Shown piece by piece: positions 26,487 to 35,397 of a stretch of DNA of 64,000 nucleotides. The stretch's first letter is position 1. Each line of letters opens with the position of its first letter. The position numbers and the translations under genes are program-made. The stretch is from Candidatus Planktophila dulcis (GTDB taxonomy: Bacteria > Actinomycetota > Actinomycetes > Nanopelagicales > Nanopelagicaceae), in contig NZ_CP016777.1 of the NCBI RefSeq assembly GCF_002288225.1, positions 1 to 64,000 on the forward strand. Reading direction: 5' to 3'. Below the pieces are notes generated by a model. The model searched no databases and had not been told where the DNA came from. It saw only the letters and a list, made by a program, of their open reading frames with translations.

Positions 26487-27209
26487 CTAACCGCTCCTAA
26501 AGGCTTCTCGCACGATCTCAAACATCTTGCGATGTCCTTCTTCACTCAGGTGAACACAATCTAGAAGATAGTTCTCTTGTGTGAGAAAGCTTTCTGGCAA
26601 GGTGATCACTGTGAAGTCAGAAGATCTGTATTTCTGCAGACAGCGCTCAATCTCCGTGTAGTAACGCTTATAGCTGCGTCTCTCCAAGAAGATGCGCCGA
26701 TTCTGCAGGGCTTGATGCTGAATCCACATGATCCGTTTGCTCTGGTGCTTTGCAAGGTGCACAACAGCATCTAACTGATCTTCAATCTCACGTCTGCTGA
26801 TTCGTGACTTATAGAGACCCGTGAAATACAGAGCGTATTTGACTGTGTTTCTAAAGCGCACCTTCAGTGCGCGCTTTAAGCGCTTACTCCATGCTTTGCT
26901 GGCATAGGCAGGTTGATGGAAGCTAAATTCACTTGCAAAGTCAATTCCCATCTTGTGGCCGAGTCTTACGACAGAGACTGGCCAACCAATAGAAGTCCCA
27001 AAGTGGAAGACGAGGAGATCTTCATTGGGGAAGTCTGCAAGCTCAGTGATTGCGCGAACAAAGGTGAGACCACCACGTGTCTCCACGCGAAAGTCGATAT
27101 GTGAGGGAAGGGATGATTTGAGCAGATAAGGCCACGACTTCTGCCTAACGTCATTAAAGCTGGAGGCTGCTGAGCCCCCCAGCACTGTGATTGATTGCAA
27201 TCTCTCCAA
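26487..27209 (-). CDS. SGNH/GDSL-like hydrolase
   Basis: The frame shows an SGNH-type block I (ITVLGGSAASS) at the N-terminus and a C-terminal DCVHLSEEGHRKMFEIV, the usual Asp-x-x-His pair of this esterase/acyl-esterase fold. No in-frame ATG precedes block I. A TTG at 27209, with GGAGA six bases upstream, is the best start and gives 240 residues; a TTG at 27296 is also open. The chosen start overlaps the preceding secreted-protein gene by 56 bases in another frame. A role in de-O-acetylation or acylation of surface glycans is possible, by context only. Confidence 0.6.
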   Translation of the reverse strand: MERLQSITVLGGSAASSFNDVRQKSWPYLLKSSLPSHIDFRVETRGGLTFVRAITELADFPNEDLLVFHFGTSIGWPVSVVRLGHKMGIDFASEFSFHQPAYASKAWSKRLKRALKVRFRNTVKYALYFTGLYKSRISRREIEDQLDAVVHLAKHQSKRIMWIQHQALQNRRIFLERRSYKRYYTEIERCLQKYRSSDFTVITLPESFLTQENYLLDCVHLSEEGHRKMFEIVREAFRSG

Positions 27210-27663
27210 GAATATTCTCCGTAACCACCGATGAATCGGTTGTAGGCGTGTGTGTATGTAAATGCGCAGACACGACTGCAGGTGGAGAGTTGGCAACTGG
27301 CAAGAATATTGAAGAGTGGATATGTGAAAGATTTATATATGTGACATCACTTGCTCGCACAGTCTTACGTTTAGTATGTGCAACATCAACCGAGAGTGAT
27401 TTATCAGGAGTTACATATTTCTTATAGGTTGCATAGGTGCGATGCTTTTCAGGAATTGAATTTGCACCTTCGTTGCTCTTAAGCTCTGCTTGGTGAAGCA
27501 GAGCGTGTCCATCAACCGCACTGTCTGTGACAAGATGCTGATCCACAATCAGTGAAGTGAAATTAACTTGAGCTTCAGATGCGCCTGTGAACACGCGGGC
27601 TGTAACCGATAAAAGCATGACGAAGAGAAAGAACCCTCTAAATCTCTTAAACATTCGTGGCAT
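27154..27663 (-). CDS. Small secreted protein of unknown function
   Basis: The 169-residue product starts with a basic segment and a hydrophobic stretch (MPRMFKRFRGFFLFVMLLSV) and then TGASEA, which reads as a signal peptide or membrane anchor. The rest is polar with no domain I recognise. A Thr/His stretch (AHLHTHTPTTDSS) lies near the C-terminus. It precedes the SGNH-like gene on the same strand and overlaps its start, so the two are probably co-translated. Whether the full frame is real is moderately certain. Confidence 0.55.
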   Translation of the reverse strand: MPRMFKRFRGFFLFVMLLSVTARVFTGASEAQVNFTSLIVDQHLVTDSAVDGHALLHQAELKSNEGANSIPEKHRTYATYKKYVTPDKSLSVDVAHTKRKTVRASDVTYINLSHIHSSIFLPVANSPPAVVSAHLHTHTPTTDSSVVTENILGEIAINHSAGGLSSLQL

Positions 27664-27780
27664 AGCTAATGGTAGGTAGGGGGGGTGAGATAGGTCTGCT
27701 ACGAATCTTGAGAGAAGAGTAAGAAATGGGCGGATTTAGCCCTTTCTAGCCCTATCAGCGCCTGCCGATAGACTCACCTC

Positions 27781-29916
27781 ATGCCTGCAAGCCTTCCAAC
27801 CCCTGCTGCTCCAGCGCAGGATGCTCGCCGTGGAGTCCTTGCAATCCCAGCCTTTCGCAAGCTCTGGAACTCGATGCTCTTCTCATCCCTTGGTGATTGG
27901 CTCGGCCTTCTTGCAACTACAGCCCTTGCACAACAACTCTCTGGTGGTTCTTATGCCACAGCAAACTTTGCAATCGCAGGAGTCTTTATCGCTCGTCTCT
28001 TACCGGCTGTCTTTCTTGGACCAATAGCTGGAGTAATCGCAGATCGCTTTGATCGCCGCAGATTGATGGTTTCAGTTGATGTGATGCGAGCTGGGCTCTA
28101 TATCTCTATTCCAATCGTTCACACATACTTCTGGCTCTACACCGCAATGATTCTCGTTGAGTGCCTCACTCTCTTCTGGTCACCTGCCAAAGAGGCATCA
28201 GTTCCCAACCTTGTCCCACGTGACAAGCTTGAAAACGCAAATCAAGTCTCACTATTGGCCGCCTATGGCACAGCACCTATTGCTGCAATCCTCTTCTCAC
28301 TTCTCACACTTCTCTCTGGTGCTATTGCAGCAATTAGTCCACTCTTACCAAGTAACTCAGTTGATATTGCTCTCTATATCAATGCACTCTCATTCCTCTT
28401 TGCTGCATGGACAATCCGTGGCCTCAAAGAGATTCCAAAGGGTTCAGCATCTAAATCAAACAAGGATGAGAACGTAGGACAATCACTGATTCAAGGATGG
28501 AAAGCCGTCTCTGAATCTAAAATTATCCGCGGCCTCATCATCGGAATGGTCGGTGCATTCTCAGCAGCTGGCGCTGTTATCGGCCTTGCTCGCACATTCG
28601 TGGGCGACCTCGGTGGCGGAGATGCTGCATACGGTGTTCTCTTTGGTTCTGTCTTTACCGGTCTTGCAATTGGTATTGCATTTGGCCCAAAAGTATTTGC
28701 ACAGTTCTCACGTCGCAGGCTTTTTGGAGCATCGCTCACAACATCAGGTGTATTCCTTGTTCTCTTAGCTCTTATCTCAAACCTAGTTCTCTCAGTGATA
28801 ATCGTTGCAATCCTTGGTGCCTTCAGCGGAATTGCCTGGGTCACTGGCTTCACCATGCTTGGCATGGAGGTCCATGATGATGTGCGCGGCCGCACCTTCG
28901 CCTTCGTACAATCATTGATCCGCATTACTTTGGTAGCTGTTCTCGCTATTGCCCCCATTATCGCAGCGACTATTGGTGTGCACCGTTATGAATTCCAGAC
29001 AATCGTCCTTAACTACAACGGCGCACAGATCACCATCCTTATTGCGGGCCTCATCGCTGTTCTCATTGGTTCTGTCTCTTATCACCAGATGAAAGATCGC
29101 CCAACAGTCTCTCTCTGGTCAGACATCCTCGCGGCCCTTCAAGGTGAACTCGGTGCAATCACCGGAGCACAAGCAAAAGGAATCTTTATCGCATTTGAAG
29201 GTGGAGAAGGCACAGGAAAATCAACACAGTCAAAGTTATTGCAGAAGTGGTTAGAGCAAGAAGGAGAGACTGTTGTTCTCTCTCGTGAACCTGGTGGTAC
29301 AGACCTTGGAAAAGATCTACGCAAGATTCTTCTTGGACATGAAACCGGAGTCATTAGCCCACGGGCTGAAGCGCTTCTCTATGCAGCAGACCGCGCTCAC
29401 CATGTCTTCTCGGTTATCCGCCCTGGCCTAGATCGCGGAGATGTTGTCATCACCGATCGCTACTTCGATTCATCTGCTGCCTATCAAGGTGCAGGTCGCG
29501 TTCTCAATCCTTCAGAAGTCGCACGTATCTCTCGTTGGGCCACAGAGAGTTTGTATCCAACTCTGACAATCCTGATCGATGTTCCAGCGGAGGTGGGCTT
29601 AAGTCGTCTTCAATCACGCGACCGACTAGAGGCAGAACCCACCGAATTCCACGAGCGAGTACGCCAAGAGTTCTTACAAATCGCAATTATGGACCCAGAG
29701 CGATACTTCGTAGTCGATGGCACACAAAGCGTTGAAGAGATTCATACACAAATCATCGCCCGCGTCGCCGAACTTCCTGCACTCAAGCGCAATGCTCAAG
29801 GCCCACAACAGAATAAGTTCCTCAAGCCAATTCGCATTGCAACACATGCAGTTACAACGACAGTTACCCGCGCAGCCAAGGCAAGCAAGTCAGCGACAAT
29901 AAAGAAGAAGAAGTAG
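27781..29916 (+). CDS. tmk: MFS-transporter-like domain fused to thymidylate kinase
   Basis: This is one continuous 711-residue frame with two parts. Residues 1 to about 445 are a membrane region of the major facilitator type (LLPAVFLGPIAGVIADRFDR, then many helices). Residues about 465-680 are a full dTMP kinase with P-loop GGEGTGKS at 474-481, REPGGTDLGKDLRK and the motif DRYFDSSAAYQGAGR. The kinase makes dTDP for DNA and for dTDP-sugars. The C-terminus is basic (SKSATIKKKK). Similar fusions are known in Streptomyces and relatives; what the membrane part transports, if anything, is unknown. holB follows after three bases. Confidence 0.92.
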   Translation: MPASLPTPAAPAQDARRGVLAIPAFRKLWNSMLFSSLGDWLGLLATTALAQQLSGGSYATANFAIAGVFIARLLPAVFLGPIAGVIADRFDRRRLMVSVDVMRAGLYISIPIVHTYFWLYTAMILVECLTLFWSPAKEASVPNLVPRDKLENANQVSLLAAYGTAPIAAILFSLLTLLSGAIAAISPLLPSNSVDIALYINALSFLFAAWTIRGLKEIPKGSASKSNKDENVGQSLIQGWKAVSESKIIRGLIIGMVGAFSAAGAVIGLARTFVGDLGGGDAAYGVLFGSVFTGLAIGIAFGPKVFAQFSRRRLFGASLTTSGVFLVLLALISNLVLSVIIVAILGAFSGIAWVTGFTMLGMEVHDDVRGRTFAFVQSLIRITLVAVLAIAPIIAATIGVHRYEFQTIVLNYNGAQITILIAGLIAVLIGSVSYHQMKDRPTVSLWSDILAALQGELGAITGAQAKGIFIAFEGGEGTGKSTQSKLLQKWLEQEGETVVLSREPGGTDLGKDLRKILLGHETGVISPRAEALLYAADRAHHVFSVIRPGLDRGDVVITDRYFDSSAAYQGAGRVLNPSEVARISRWATESLYPTLTILIDVPAEVGLSRLQSRDRLEAEPTEFHERVRQEFLQIAIMDPERYFVVDGTQSVEEIHTQIIARVAELPALKRNAQGPQQNKFLKPIRIATHAVTTTVTRAAKASKSATIKKKK

Positions 29917-29919
29917 TAG

Positions 29920-31077
29920 ATGACCTCCGTCTTTGACGATCTTGTCGGCCAAGAACACATCGTTGAAATTCTGCAGGGGGCTGTTGCCGCAGCTCGCACA
30001 GGCGAAGAATCACAGGAAATGACGCATGCTTGGGTCTTTACAGGCCCTCCAGGATCGGGTCGTTCATCAGCTGCAATTGCCTTTGCTCAAGCCCTTATCT
30101 GCCCCAACAGTGGCTGTGGCACTTGCAACGACTGTAATTCAGCGAAAACCCACAGCCACCCAGATGTTGAACTAATTCGCACGGAAGGTCTTTCGATTAA
30201 AGTAGAAGAAGTTCGCGAACTCCTAACTCGAGTTGCATGGGCACCATCAATGGGTGGTTGGCGTGTAGTTGTGATGGAAGATTCTGATCGACTCACTGAA
30301 TCTGCAGCTAACGCACTCCTTAAATCAATCGAAGAACCTGGCACACGCACAGTCTGGTTACTCTGTGCACCCACTCTTCATGATGTCTTGCCAACAATTC
30401 GTTCACGTTGCCGCCACCTCCAACTACGCACACCATCTCTTGAAGCAGTCACCAACGTTCTTATCAATCGCGATCACATCGCACCTGCCATGGCAGATTT
30501 TGCGGCACGCGTAAGCCAAGGTCATATTGGCCGTGCAAAGTATTTAGCAACCAACGAATCAGTTCGCAGCAACCGCAAAACCATCATGCAACTTCCTCTA
30601 CAACTTGGCTCACTTGCAGCAGCATTCCAAGCAGCTCAAACATTTGTGGACCTAGCAACAACAGAAGCGAATGCCACGTCGGATGAACGTGATGAGATAG
30701 AAGTCGAGAAACTTCAAGAAGCCTACGGAAAAGGCGCAACCGGCCGCGGCATGGCTACCGGCGGAGCCAAGGCGGTTAAAGAACTTGAGAAAGAACAGAA
30801 GTCTCGTTCTACCCGCATGGTCCGCGACTCAATAGATGGCGCACTTCTCGATATTGCCACCTTTTACCGCGATGTCATGATGGTGCAGTCTGGGAACATT
30901 GATTCAATGATTAACACGGATATGCACGAACAGATTGAAAGCTACGCAGCTAACTCCCCATCACACTCAACCATTAACAAAATCAACGCCATCATGGAAG
31001 CGCGCGAGAACCTCGCACGGAATTCAGCGCCGCTTGTCACCTGTGAAGCGCTGATGTGCCAATTAGCGCGTAAATAG
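29920..31077 (+). CDS. holB: DNA polymerase III delta-prime subunit
   Basis: This clamp-loader subunit has 385 residues. An AAA+ N-terminal domain carries a degenerate P-loop GPPGSGRS at 42-49, with Arg in place of Lys, as expected for the non-hydrolysing delta-prime. A four-cysteine zinc module (Cys61, Cys66, Cys69, Cys72) follows. The sensor region reads LLKSIEEPGTRTVWLLCA. A charged linker (GRGMATGGAKAVKELEKEQ) precedes the collar domain. The gene lies next to tmk, as in many bacteria, and is probably co-transcribed with it. Confidence 0.93.
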   Translation: MTSVFDDLVGQEHIVEILQGAVAAARTGEESQEMTHAWVFTGPPGSGRSSAAIAFAQALICPNSGCGTCNDCNSAKTHSHPDVELIRTEGLSIKVEEVRELLTRVAWAPSMGGWRVVVMEDSDRLTESAANALLKSIEEPGTRTVWLLCAPTLHDVLPTIRSRCRHLQLRTPSLEAVTNVLINRDHIAPAMADFAARVSQGHIGRAKYLATNESVRSNRKTIMQLPLQLGSLAAAFQAAQTFVDLATTEANATSDERDEIEVEKLQEAYGKGATGRGMATGGAKAVKELEKEQKSRSTRMVRDSIDGALLDIATFYRDVMMVQSGNIDSMINTDMHEQIESYAANSPSHSTINKINAIMEARENLARNSAPLVTCEALMCQLARK

Positions 31078-31138
31078 CCTCTCAACCAACCCTTGAGGGT
31101 GGTCACCAGCACCCCTTTCCATACGGCAGAATTCCACC

Positions 31139-31783
31139 ATGCGTCTAGACCATGTTTCTTATGTGACTTCCCATGATCAACTTGCTGACACAGTACAACG
31201 CTTAGGTTCGCGCCTCGGCAGTACCTTCGTAGATGGTGGCATCCACCCACGATTTGGAACACGTAACTTCACAGCATCATTGAAGAACGGTCAATACATT
31301 GAAGTTGTTTGTCCACTAGATCACCCAGCAACCGAACAAACTCCTTGGGGTAAAGCAGTTTCGAAGAAAGCCAACGAAGGCGGCGGTTGGTTTACATGGG
31401 TATTTAGTACAAAAGACATTGCGCCAATTGAAGAGAAGTTTGGACGCGAGGCTATTGAAGGTCACCGGACACGTCCGAATGGGACAGATCTGAAGTGGAA
31501 ACAAATCGGTGTGAAAGAGATCGCGGACACTCGCGAATTTCCATTCTTTATACAGTGGTTATCGGCCGACCACCCATCACAGGATGGAACCCCGCTAGCT
31601 GAAATTAAGAAGATTGTTATTGCTGATAAAGATCAGCTCACAGATTCATGGTTTAAAGAAGACATCCTTGCCTCACTCGGTGACGTGAATATCAAGTGGG
31701 TTGATCCATCAACAAATGACGACCAATCAGGAATCGTAGCTGTACACCTCTCAACACCAAGTGGTGTTGTTGTTCTAGACTAG
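31139..31783 (+). CDS. VOC (glyoxalase-like) domain protein
   Basis: The 214-residue protein begins MRLDHVSYVTSHDQL and continues with FVDGGIHPRFGTRNFTASL and YIEVVCPL. This is the pattern of a glyoxalase_3/VOC-type domain, with His and Glu residues of the possible metal site. The C-terminal half resembles a second beta-alpha unit. The substrate cannot be deduced. It starts 61 bases after holB and is the last gene before the A/T-rich glycan island. It converges on pseG with a 20-base gap. Confidence 0.75.
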   Translation: MRLDHVSYVTSHDQLADTVQRLGSRLGSTFVDGGIHPRFGTRNFTASLKNGQYIEVVCPLDHPATEQTPWGKAVSKKANEGGGWFTWVFSTKDIAPIEEKFGREAIEGHRTRPNGTDLKWKQIGVKEIADTREFPFFIQWLSADHPSQDGTPLAEIKKIVIADKDQLTDSWFKEDILASLGDVNIKWVDPSTNDDQSGIVAVHLSTPSGVVVLD

Positions 31784-31803
31784 TAAAGTTACATTTATTG
31801 AAG

Positions 31804-32766
31804 TCAAGGGGTCTTAAAGCTAACTAAGAAATCAATAACTCTTTCTGCGCCTTTGAGATCAATTAAGCCCGAAACGGCTTGCTTCAAGGCATTACGTTTT
31901 TCTTGGCTTCCTAACAAATCTTTAATCGCTTCCACATTGAATTCCCAACCCTCGGCGAGAGTCCGCACCCCAATTTGAGTGGCATAACCCAGTCGACCAA
32001 GTTGTTCGAAATAATCCTCTTGGTTACCCATTGCACACACCATGCCGGTGGGAATCTCCCGAGCAATAAACTCGAGACTCGAAGTACTTGCGGTGGTCAG
32101 CACCACATCTACTTCGCGCGCAATTAAGTCGAGCTCTGTCCCAATCGGATGGAAAACAACCCCCTCAAAAAATTTAGTATGGATTTCTTCATTCGTGAAA
32201 AGATGAACCTCCAAGTTAAATTTGAGTGAACGTATTACCTCAGCAACAGCTGGCACATATCCGAAGGGATCAGATCCGCCACCCACAACAAGCACTCTTG
32301 TAATTCCGCCCTCATGTTTCATTTGAATTGATTTGACAATGCCTTTACGAATCAAAATGTGCTCTGCACCAGATAGCACTATCGGTGTTGCCGGAATTTC
32401 TCCAGGTTTCTCAAGCCCAGGACGCAATTCAATATCAACAGCATATTTAGGTGATACCTGGTCACAAATGCTCATCGCAAACCTCCAGTTCGTTTTCGCG
32501 ATAAATGCATCGGAAACCGGAATCGAATACGAATCCAGAACAAGTACATCAGTTTCTGCATCAGCCACGAATGAGGATTCATCTGAAAGCACTTGCGCGA
32601 ACCCCAAGGTTGAAATTCGGTCAGCAACCCAATTAAGACCCGATATACTTCCAACGAAAATGCACTCATAACCGCGGGAAATCGCTTCCTCGGCCAATAC
32701 CGATGACCTCATCACGTGCCCCGACCCGATTTCTGGCGAAGCATCCGCGCGAAAAATGAATCTCAT
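31804..32766 (-). CDS. pseG: UDP-2,4-diacetamido-2,4,6-trideoxy-beta-L-altropyranose hydrolase (PseG)
   Basis: This enzyme removes UDP from the 2,4-diacetamido sugar in pseudaminic acid synthesis. The ATG at 32766 gives 320 residues. From that start the motif RADASPEIGSGH places His at residue 17, the catalytic residue position reported for Campylobacter PseG. This supports the start over a TTG at 32775. The fold is GT-B like, with VLVVGGGSDPFG and a C-terminal TTASTSSLEFIAREIPTG. It is divergent from pseB; the five other pathway steps are within 6 kb. Confidence 0.88.
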   Translation of the reverse strand: MRFIFRADASPEIGSGHVMRSSVLAEEAISRGYECIFVGSISGLNWVADRISTLGFAQVLSDESSFVADAETDVLVLDSYSIPVSDAFIAKTNWRFAMSICDQVSPKYAVDIELRPGLEKPGEIPATPIVLSGAEHILIRKGIVKSIQMKHEGGITRVLVVGGGSDPFGYVPAVAEVIRSLKFNLEVHLFTNEEIHTKFFEGVVFHPIGTELDLIAREVDVVLTTASTSSLEFIAREIPTGMVCAMGNQEDYFEQLGRLGYATQIGVRTLAEGWEFNVEAIKDLLGSQEKRNALKQAVSGLIDLKGAERVIDFLVSFKTP

Positions 32767-32827
32767 AGGAATCAAGAGTATGCTCTACACGATATTTCGC
32801 AAATAAAGCACCGCATGGGGGAAATTG

Positions 32828-33805
32828 ATGTCTCAGCTAGACAATTCTTCAGTTTTAATCACCGGAGGAACGGGTTCTTTAGGTAGAGCGCTCATCAAAT
32901 ACTTGATGGAGAATTCTAAAGTTCGCCGTATCGCTATCTATTCACGCGACGAACTCAAGCAACACAACCTGCGAAATGAAATCGGTGAGAACGAGCGCTT
33001 AAGATGGTTCATTGGAGACATTCGCGACCTAGAACGTCTGAAGCGCGCACTTCACGGTGTTGATTTTGTCATCCATGCGGCAGCACTTAAACAGGTTGAT
33101 ACCGGTGAATACAACCCGATGGAGTTTATCAAGACAAATATCTTAGGAAGCCAAAACGTAATTGATGCCTCGATTGAAGCAGGCGTAAAGAAGCTGGTAG
33201 CACTTTCAACCGACAAGGCGTCCTCTCCAATCAACCTCTATGGTGCAACGAAATTAACTGCAGACAAATTGTTTGTAGCCGCCAACAATTACAGCCACAG
33301 TTACGGAACAACATTTTCAGTTGTCCGATACGGCAACGTCATGGGCAGTCGCGGTTCGGTCATACCTCTATGGAAATCACTTGCGGATTCAGGACAACCA
33401 CTTCCCATCACAGATTTAAGAATGACGCGATTCTGGATTAGCATCGAACAAGCCGTCCGGTTTGTAATGGAATCTCTCGAAATTATGCATGGTGGAGAGC
33501 TGTACGTCCCCCGTATCCCCAGCATGAGAATTGTGGATCTCGCATCGGCAGTCGCACCAGATGCACAGTTAGAAGAAGTCGGCATGCGACCTGGCGAAAA
33601 GCTTCATGAAGAGATGATTTCAGCGGATGACAGCCGTAGAACTTTTCTTATTGGCGACCGGTATGTAGTTACTCCCGTAGTTGCAGAATGGGGATATAAA
33701 TCCCCTAAAGGAACTCAGATGCCTGAGGGAGTGGCCTATCAATCCCAGACAAATGATTTGTGGATGTCAAAAGAAGACATTAGAAATTTCCTTACCGAAA
33801 TTTAA
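32828..33805 (+). CDS. pseB: UDP-N-acetylglucosamine 4,6-dehydratase (inverting), PseB
   Basis: This is the first step of pseudaminic acid synthesis: UDP-GlcNAc to the 4-keto-6-deoxy-L-arabino sugar. The ATG at 32828, preceded by GGGGGA, gives 325 residues. It has the NADP-binding motif ITGGTGSLG, the family stretch AALKQVDTGEYNPMEF and the catalytic STDKASSPINLYGATK (Asp, Lys and Tyr-x-x-x-Lys). Length and motifs fit PseB/FlaA1-type dehydratases lacking membrane helices. pseC follows after five bases. Confidence 0.92.
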   Translation: MSQLDNSSVLITGGTGSLGRALIKYLMENSKVRRIAIYSRDELKQHNLRNEIGENERLRWFIGDIRDLERLKRALHGVDFVIHAAALKQVDTGEYNPMEFIKTNILGSQNVIDASIEAGVKKLVALSTDKASSPINLYGATKLTADKLFVAANNYSHSYGTTFSVVRYGNVMGSRGSVIPLWKSLADSGQPLPITDLRMTRFWISIEQAVRFVMESLEIMHGGELYVPRIPSMRIVDLASAVAPDAQLEEVGMRPGEKLHEEMISADDSRRTFLIGDRYVVTPVVAEWGYKSPKGTQMPEGVAYQSQTNDLWMSKEDIRNFLTEI

Positions 33806-33810
33806 TTTTA

Positions 33811-34932
33811 ATGATTCCTTACGGACGCCAGTCGATAAATGACGATGACATTGCAGCGGTAGTTCAAGCATTAAAAGGAAATTTCCTAACTACAGGTCCA
33901 TTGGTAGAGCAATTTGAGCAGGAAATTGAGAAAGTAGTCGGCGCACCTTGCGTCGTGGTCTCATCGGGTACTGCAGCGTTGCATTGCGCATACGCTGCTA
34001 TTGGCTTAGAACCTGGTGATGAGATAATTACCCCACCCATTACGTTTATAGCAACCCAAGCGACGGCGGCTCTAATGGGCGCAAAAATAGTGTTTGCTGA
34101 TATTCAACTTGATACAGGCAATATTGATCCAAAAGCAGTTGAAGCCGCAATTACGCCCCGAACTAAGGCGATAGTTGCAGTTGATTACGCTGGACACCCC
34201 GCAGACCTTGACGAATTACGAGCAATCGCAGATAAACATGGTGTTTACCTAATAGAGGATGCGGCGCACGCAATCGGCAGTTCCTATAAGAACCGTCCTG
34301 TGGGCTCAATCGCAGACATAACTACTTTTTCCTTTTATCCAACCAAGAATCTGACTACTGCAGAAGGAGGTGCTGTTTCGTCAATTCACCCTGAGCTTCT
34401 CCAGAAAGCTCGTAGGTTTTCGCGTCAGGGTTTAATTCGAAACAAGGAGGAGTTTGTAAATAGAACCGAAGGGGCATGGCATCAAGAAGTGCAACAATTT
34501 GGATTGAACTACAGACTTCCTGATGTCCTATGCGCATTAGGTATATCTCAACTCAGCCGATTGTCTGATTTTAAGGTTCAAAGAAGCAAACTATTTAATG
34601 GATACAACTCACATTTCAATGAATTAGAGGGAATAGTTGTTCCGAGAGTGAGAGATTATGTTTCTCCCATGTGGCACTTGTACCATATGCACGTAGCGCC
34701 AGAAATCAGAGAATCCTTATTTAATTTTCTAAGACAAAGCGAAATTTTTGTACAAGTTAACTACATTCCAGCTTATGCACACCCTGTTTTTTCTTCAATT
34801 GAAACGCATCAGGGTGAATTCATAAATAGCGAATACTTTTACAAGTCTGAAATCTCACTGCCAATGTATGTGGGATTGCAAGACGAAGAATTTGCTAAAA
34901 TCTTGATAACTATCTCAAAGTATTTTGGTTAG
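33811..34932 (+). CDS. pseC: UDP-4-amino-4,6-dideoxy-N-acetyl-beta-L-altrosamine transaminase (PseC)
   Basis: This PLP-dependent aminotransferase of the DegT/DnrJ/EryC1 family has 373 residues. It has MIPYGRQSINDDDIAAV at the start, the substrate loop VVSSGTAALHCAY, and the PLP-binding lysine in SFYPTKNLT (Lys179). It amidates the 4-keto product of PseB using glutamate. Its position directly after pseB supports the pseudaminic rather than another nucleotide-sugar role. The last 23 bases overlap the convergent pseH-like gene. Confidence 0.9.
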   Translation: MIPYGRQSINDDDIAAVVQALKGNFLTTGPLVEQFEQEIEKVVGAPCVVVSSGTAALHCAYAAIGLEPGDEIITPPITFIATQATAALMGAKIVFADIQLDTGNIDPKAVEAAITPRTKAIVAVDYAGHPADLDELRAIADKHGVYLIEDAAHAIGSSYKNRPVGSIADITTFSFYPTKNLTTAEGGAVSSIHPELLQKARRFSRQGLIRNKEEFVNRTEGAWHQEVQQFGLNYRLPDVLCALGISQLSRLSDFKVQRSKLFNGYNSHFNELEGIVVPRVRDYVSPMWHLYHMHVAPEIRESLFNFLRQSEIFVQVNYIPAYAHPVFSSIETHQGEFINSEYFYKSEISLPMYVGLQDEEFAKILITISKYFG

Positions 34933-35392
34933 TAAATCTCACATAGCGCACGAGAAACCCTGAAACCTTCTCTTCGAAAACAAACCCACATCTTTCAAAA
35001 AGTGAAATAGATCTAGTATTGGATAAGTGAATTAGTGCTTCAATTCTGGAGAATCTGAGCGAATCCGCACGAAACATCATTCGTGTCAACAATTCCTGAC
35101 CAATCCCTTGCGATTGGTACTTAGAATCGATATTGATTGAAATGGAACCAGAGTTGTCGTCTAGCGGAACTAGAAATACAATTCCAATTAATTGGTTCGA
35201 CAATACCGCAACAATTTGAAGTGCTCTAAAATCCGTCAACCTAGAAACGAACCATCTTGCGTGATCCTCAGAGGAGACAGTGCGAGGGTTCTTAAAGAAC
35301 TCCAAATTCGAAGGACTATTTCTAAGTGTTAATAAACTAGCTTCATCATTAAGCTCTATATTTCTGAAAATAACTACATCAGGGTTTGTCAT
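34910..35392 (-). CDS. pseH: GNAT acetyltransferase, probable PseH
   Basis: The 160-residue GNAT-fold protein has the acetyl-CoA-binding segment YQSQGIGQELLTRM and C-terminal SISLFERCGFVFEEKVSG. The N-terminal part (FRNIELNDEASLLTLRNSP) resembles PseH and other nucleotide-sugar N-acetyltransferases. In the cluster it would acetylate the 4-amino group of the PseC product with acetyl-CoA. It could also serve the dTDP-amino sugar made at 46-49 kb, where no acetyltransferase is seen. It overlaps pseC tail to tail by 23 bases. Confidence 0.78.
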   Translation of the reverse strand: MTNPDVVIFRNIELNDEASLLTLRNSPSNLEFFKNPRTVSSEDHARWFVSRLTDFRALQIVAVLSNQLIGIVFLVPLDDNSGSISINIDSKYQSQGIGQELLTRMMFRADSLRFSRIEALIHLSNTRSISLFERCGFVFEEKVSGFLVRYVRFTNQNTLR

Positions 35393-35397
35393 TAAAA

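Noticed and set aside
26966-27154. 62-codon frame starting at the TAATG after the secreted-protein gene
   Set aside because: It is out of frame with the SGNH motifs and short; it appears to be a shadow of the hydrolase gene.
32767-32775. Upstream TTG start for pseG
   Set aside because: The ATG at 32766 places the catalytic His at the known position 17 and is a better codon.
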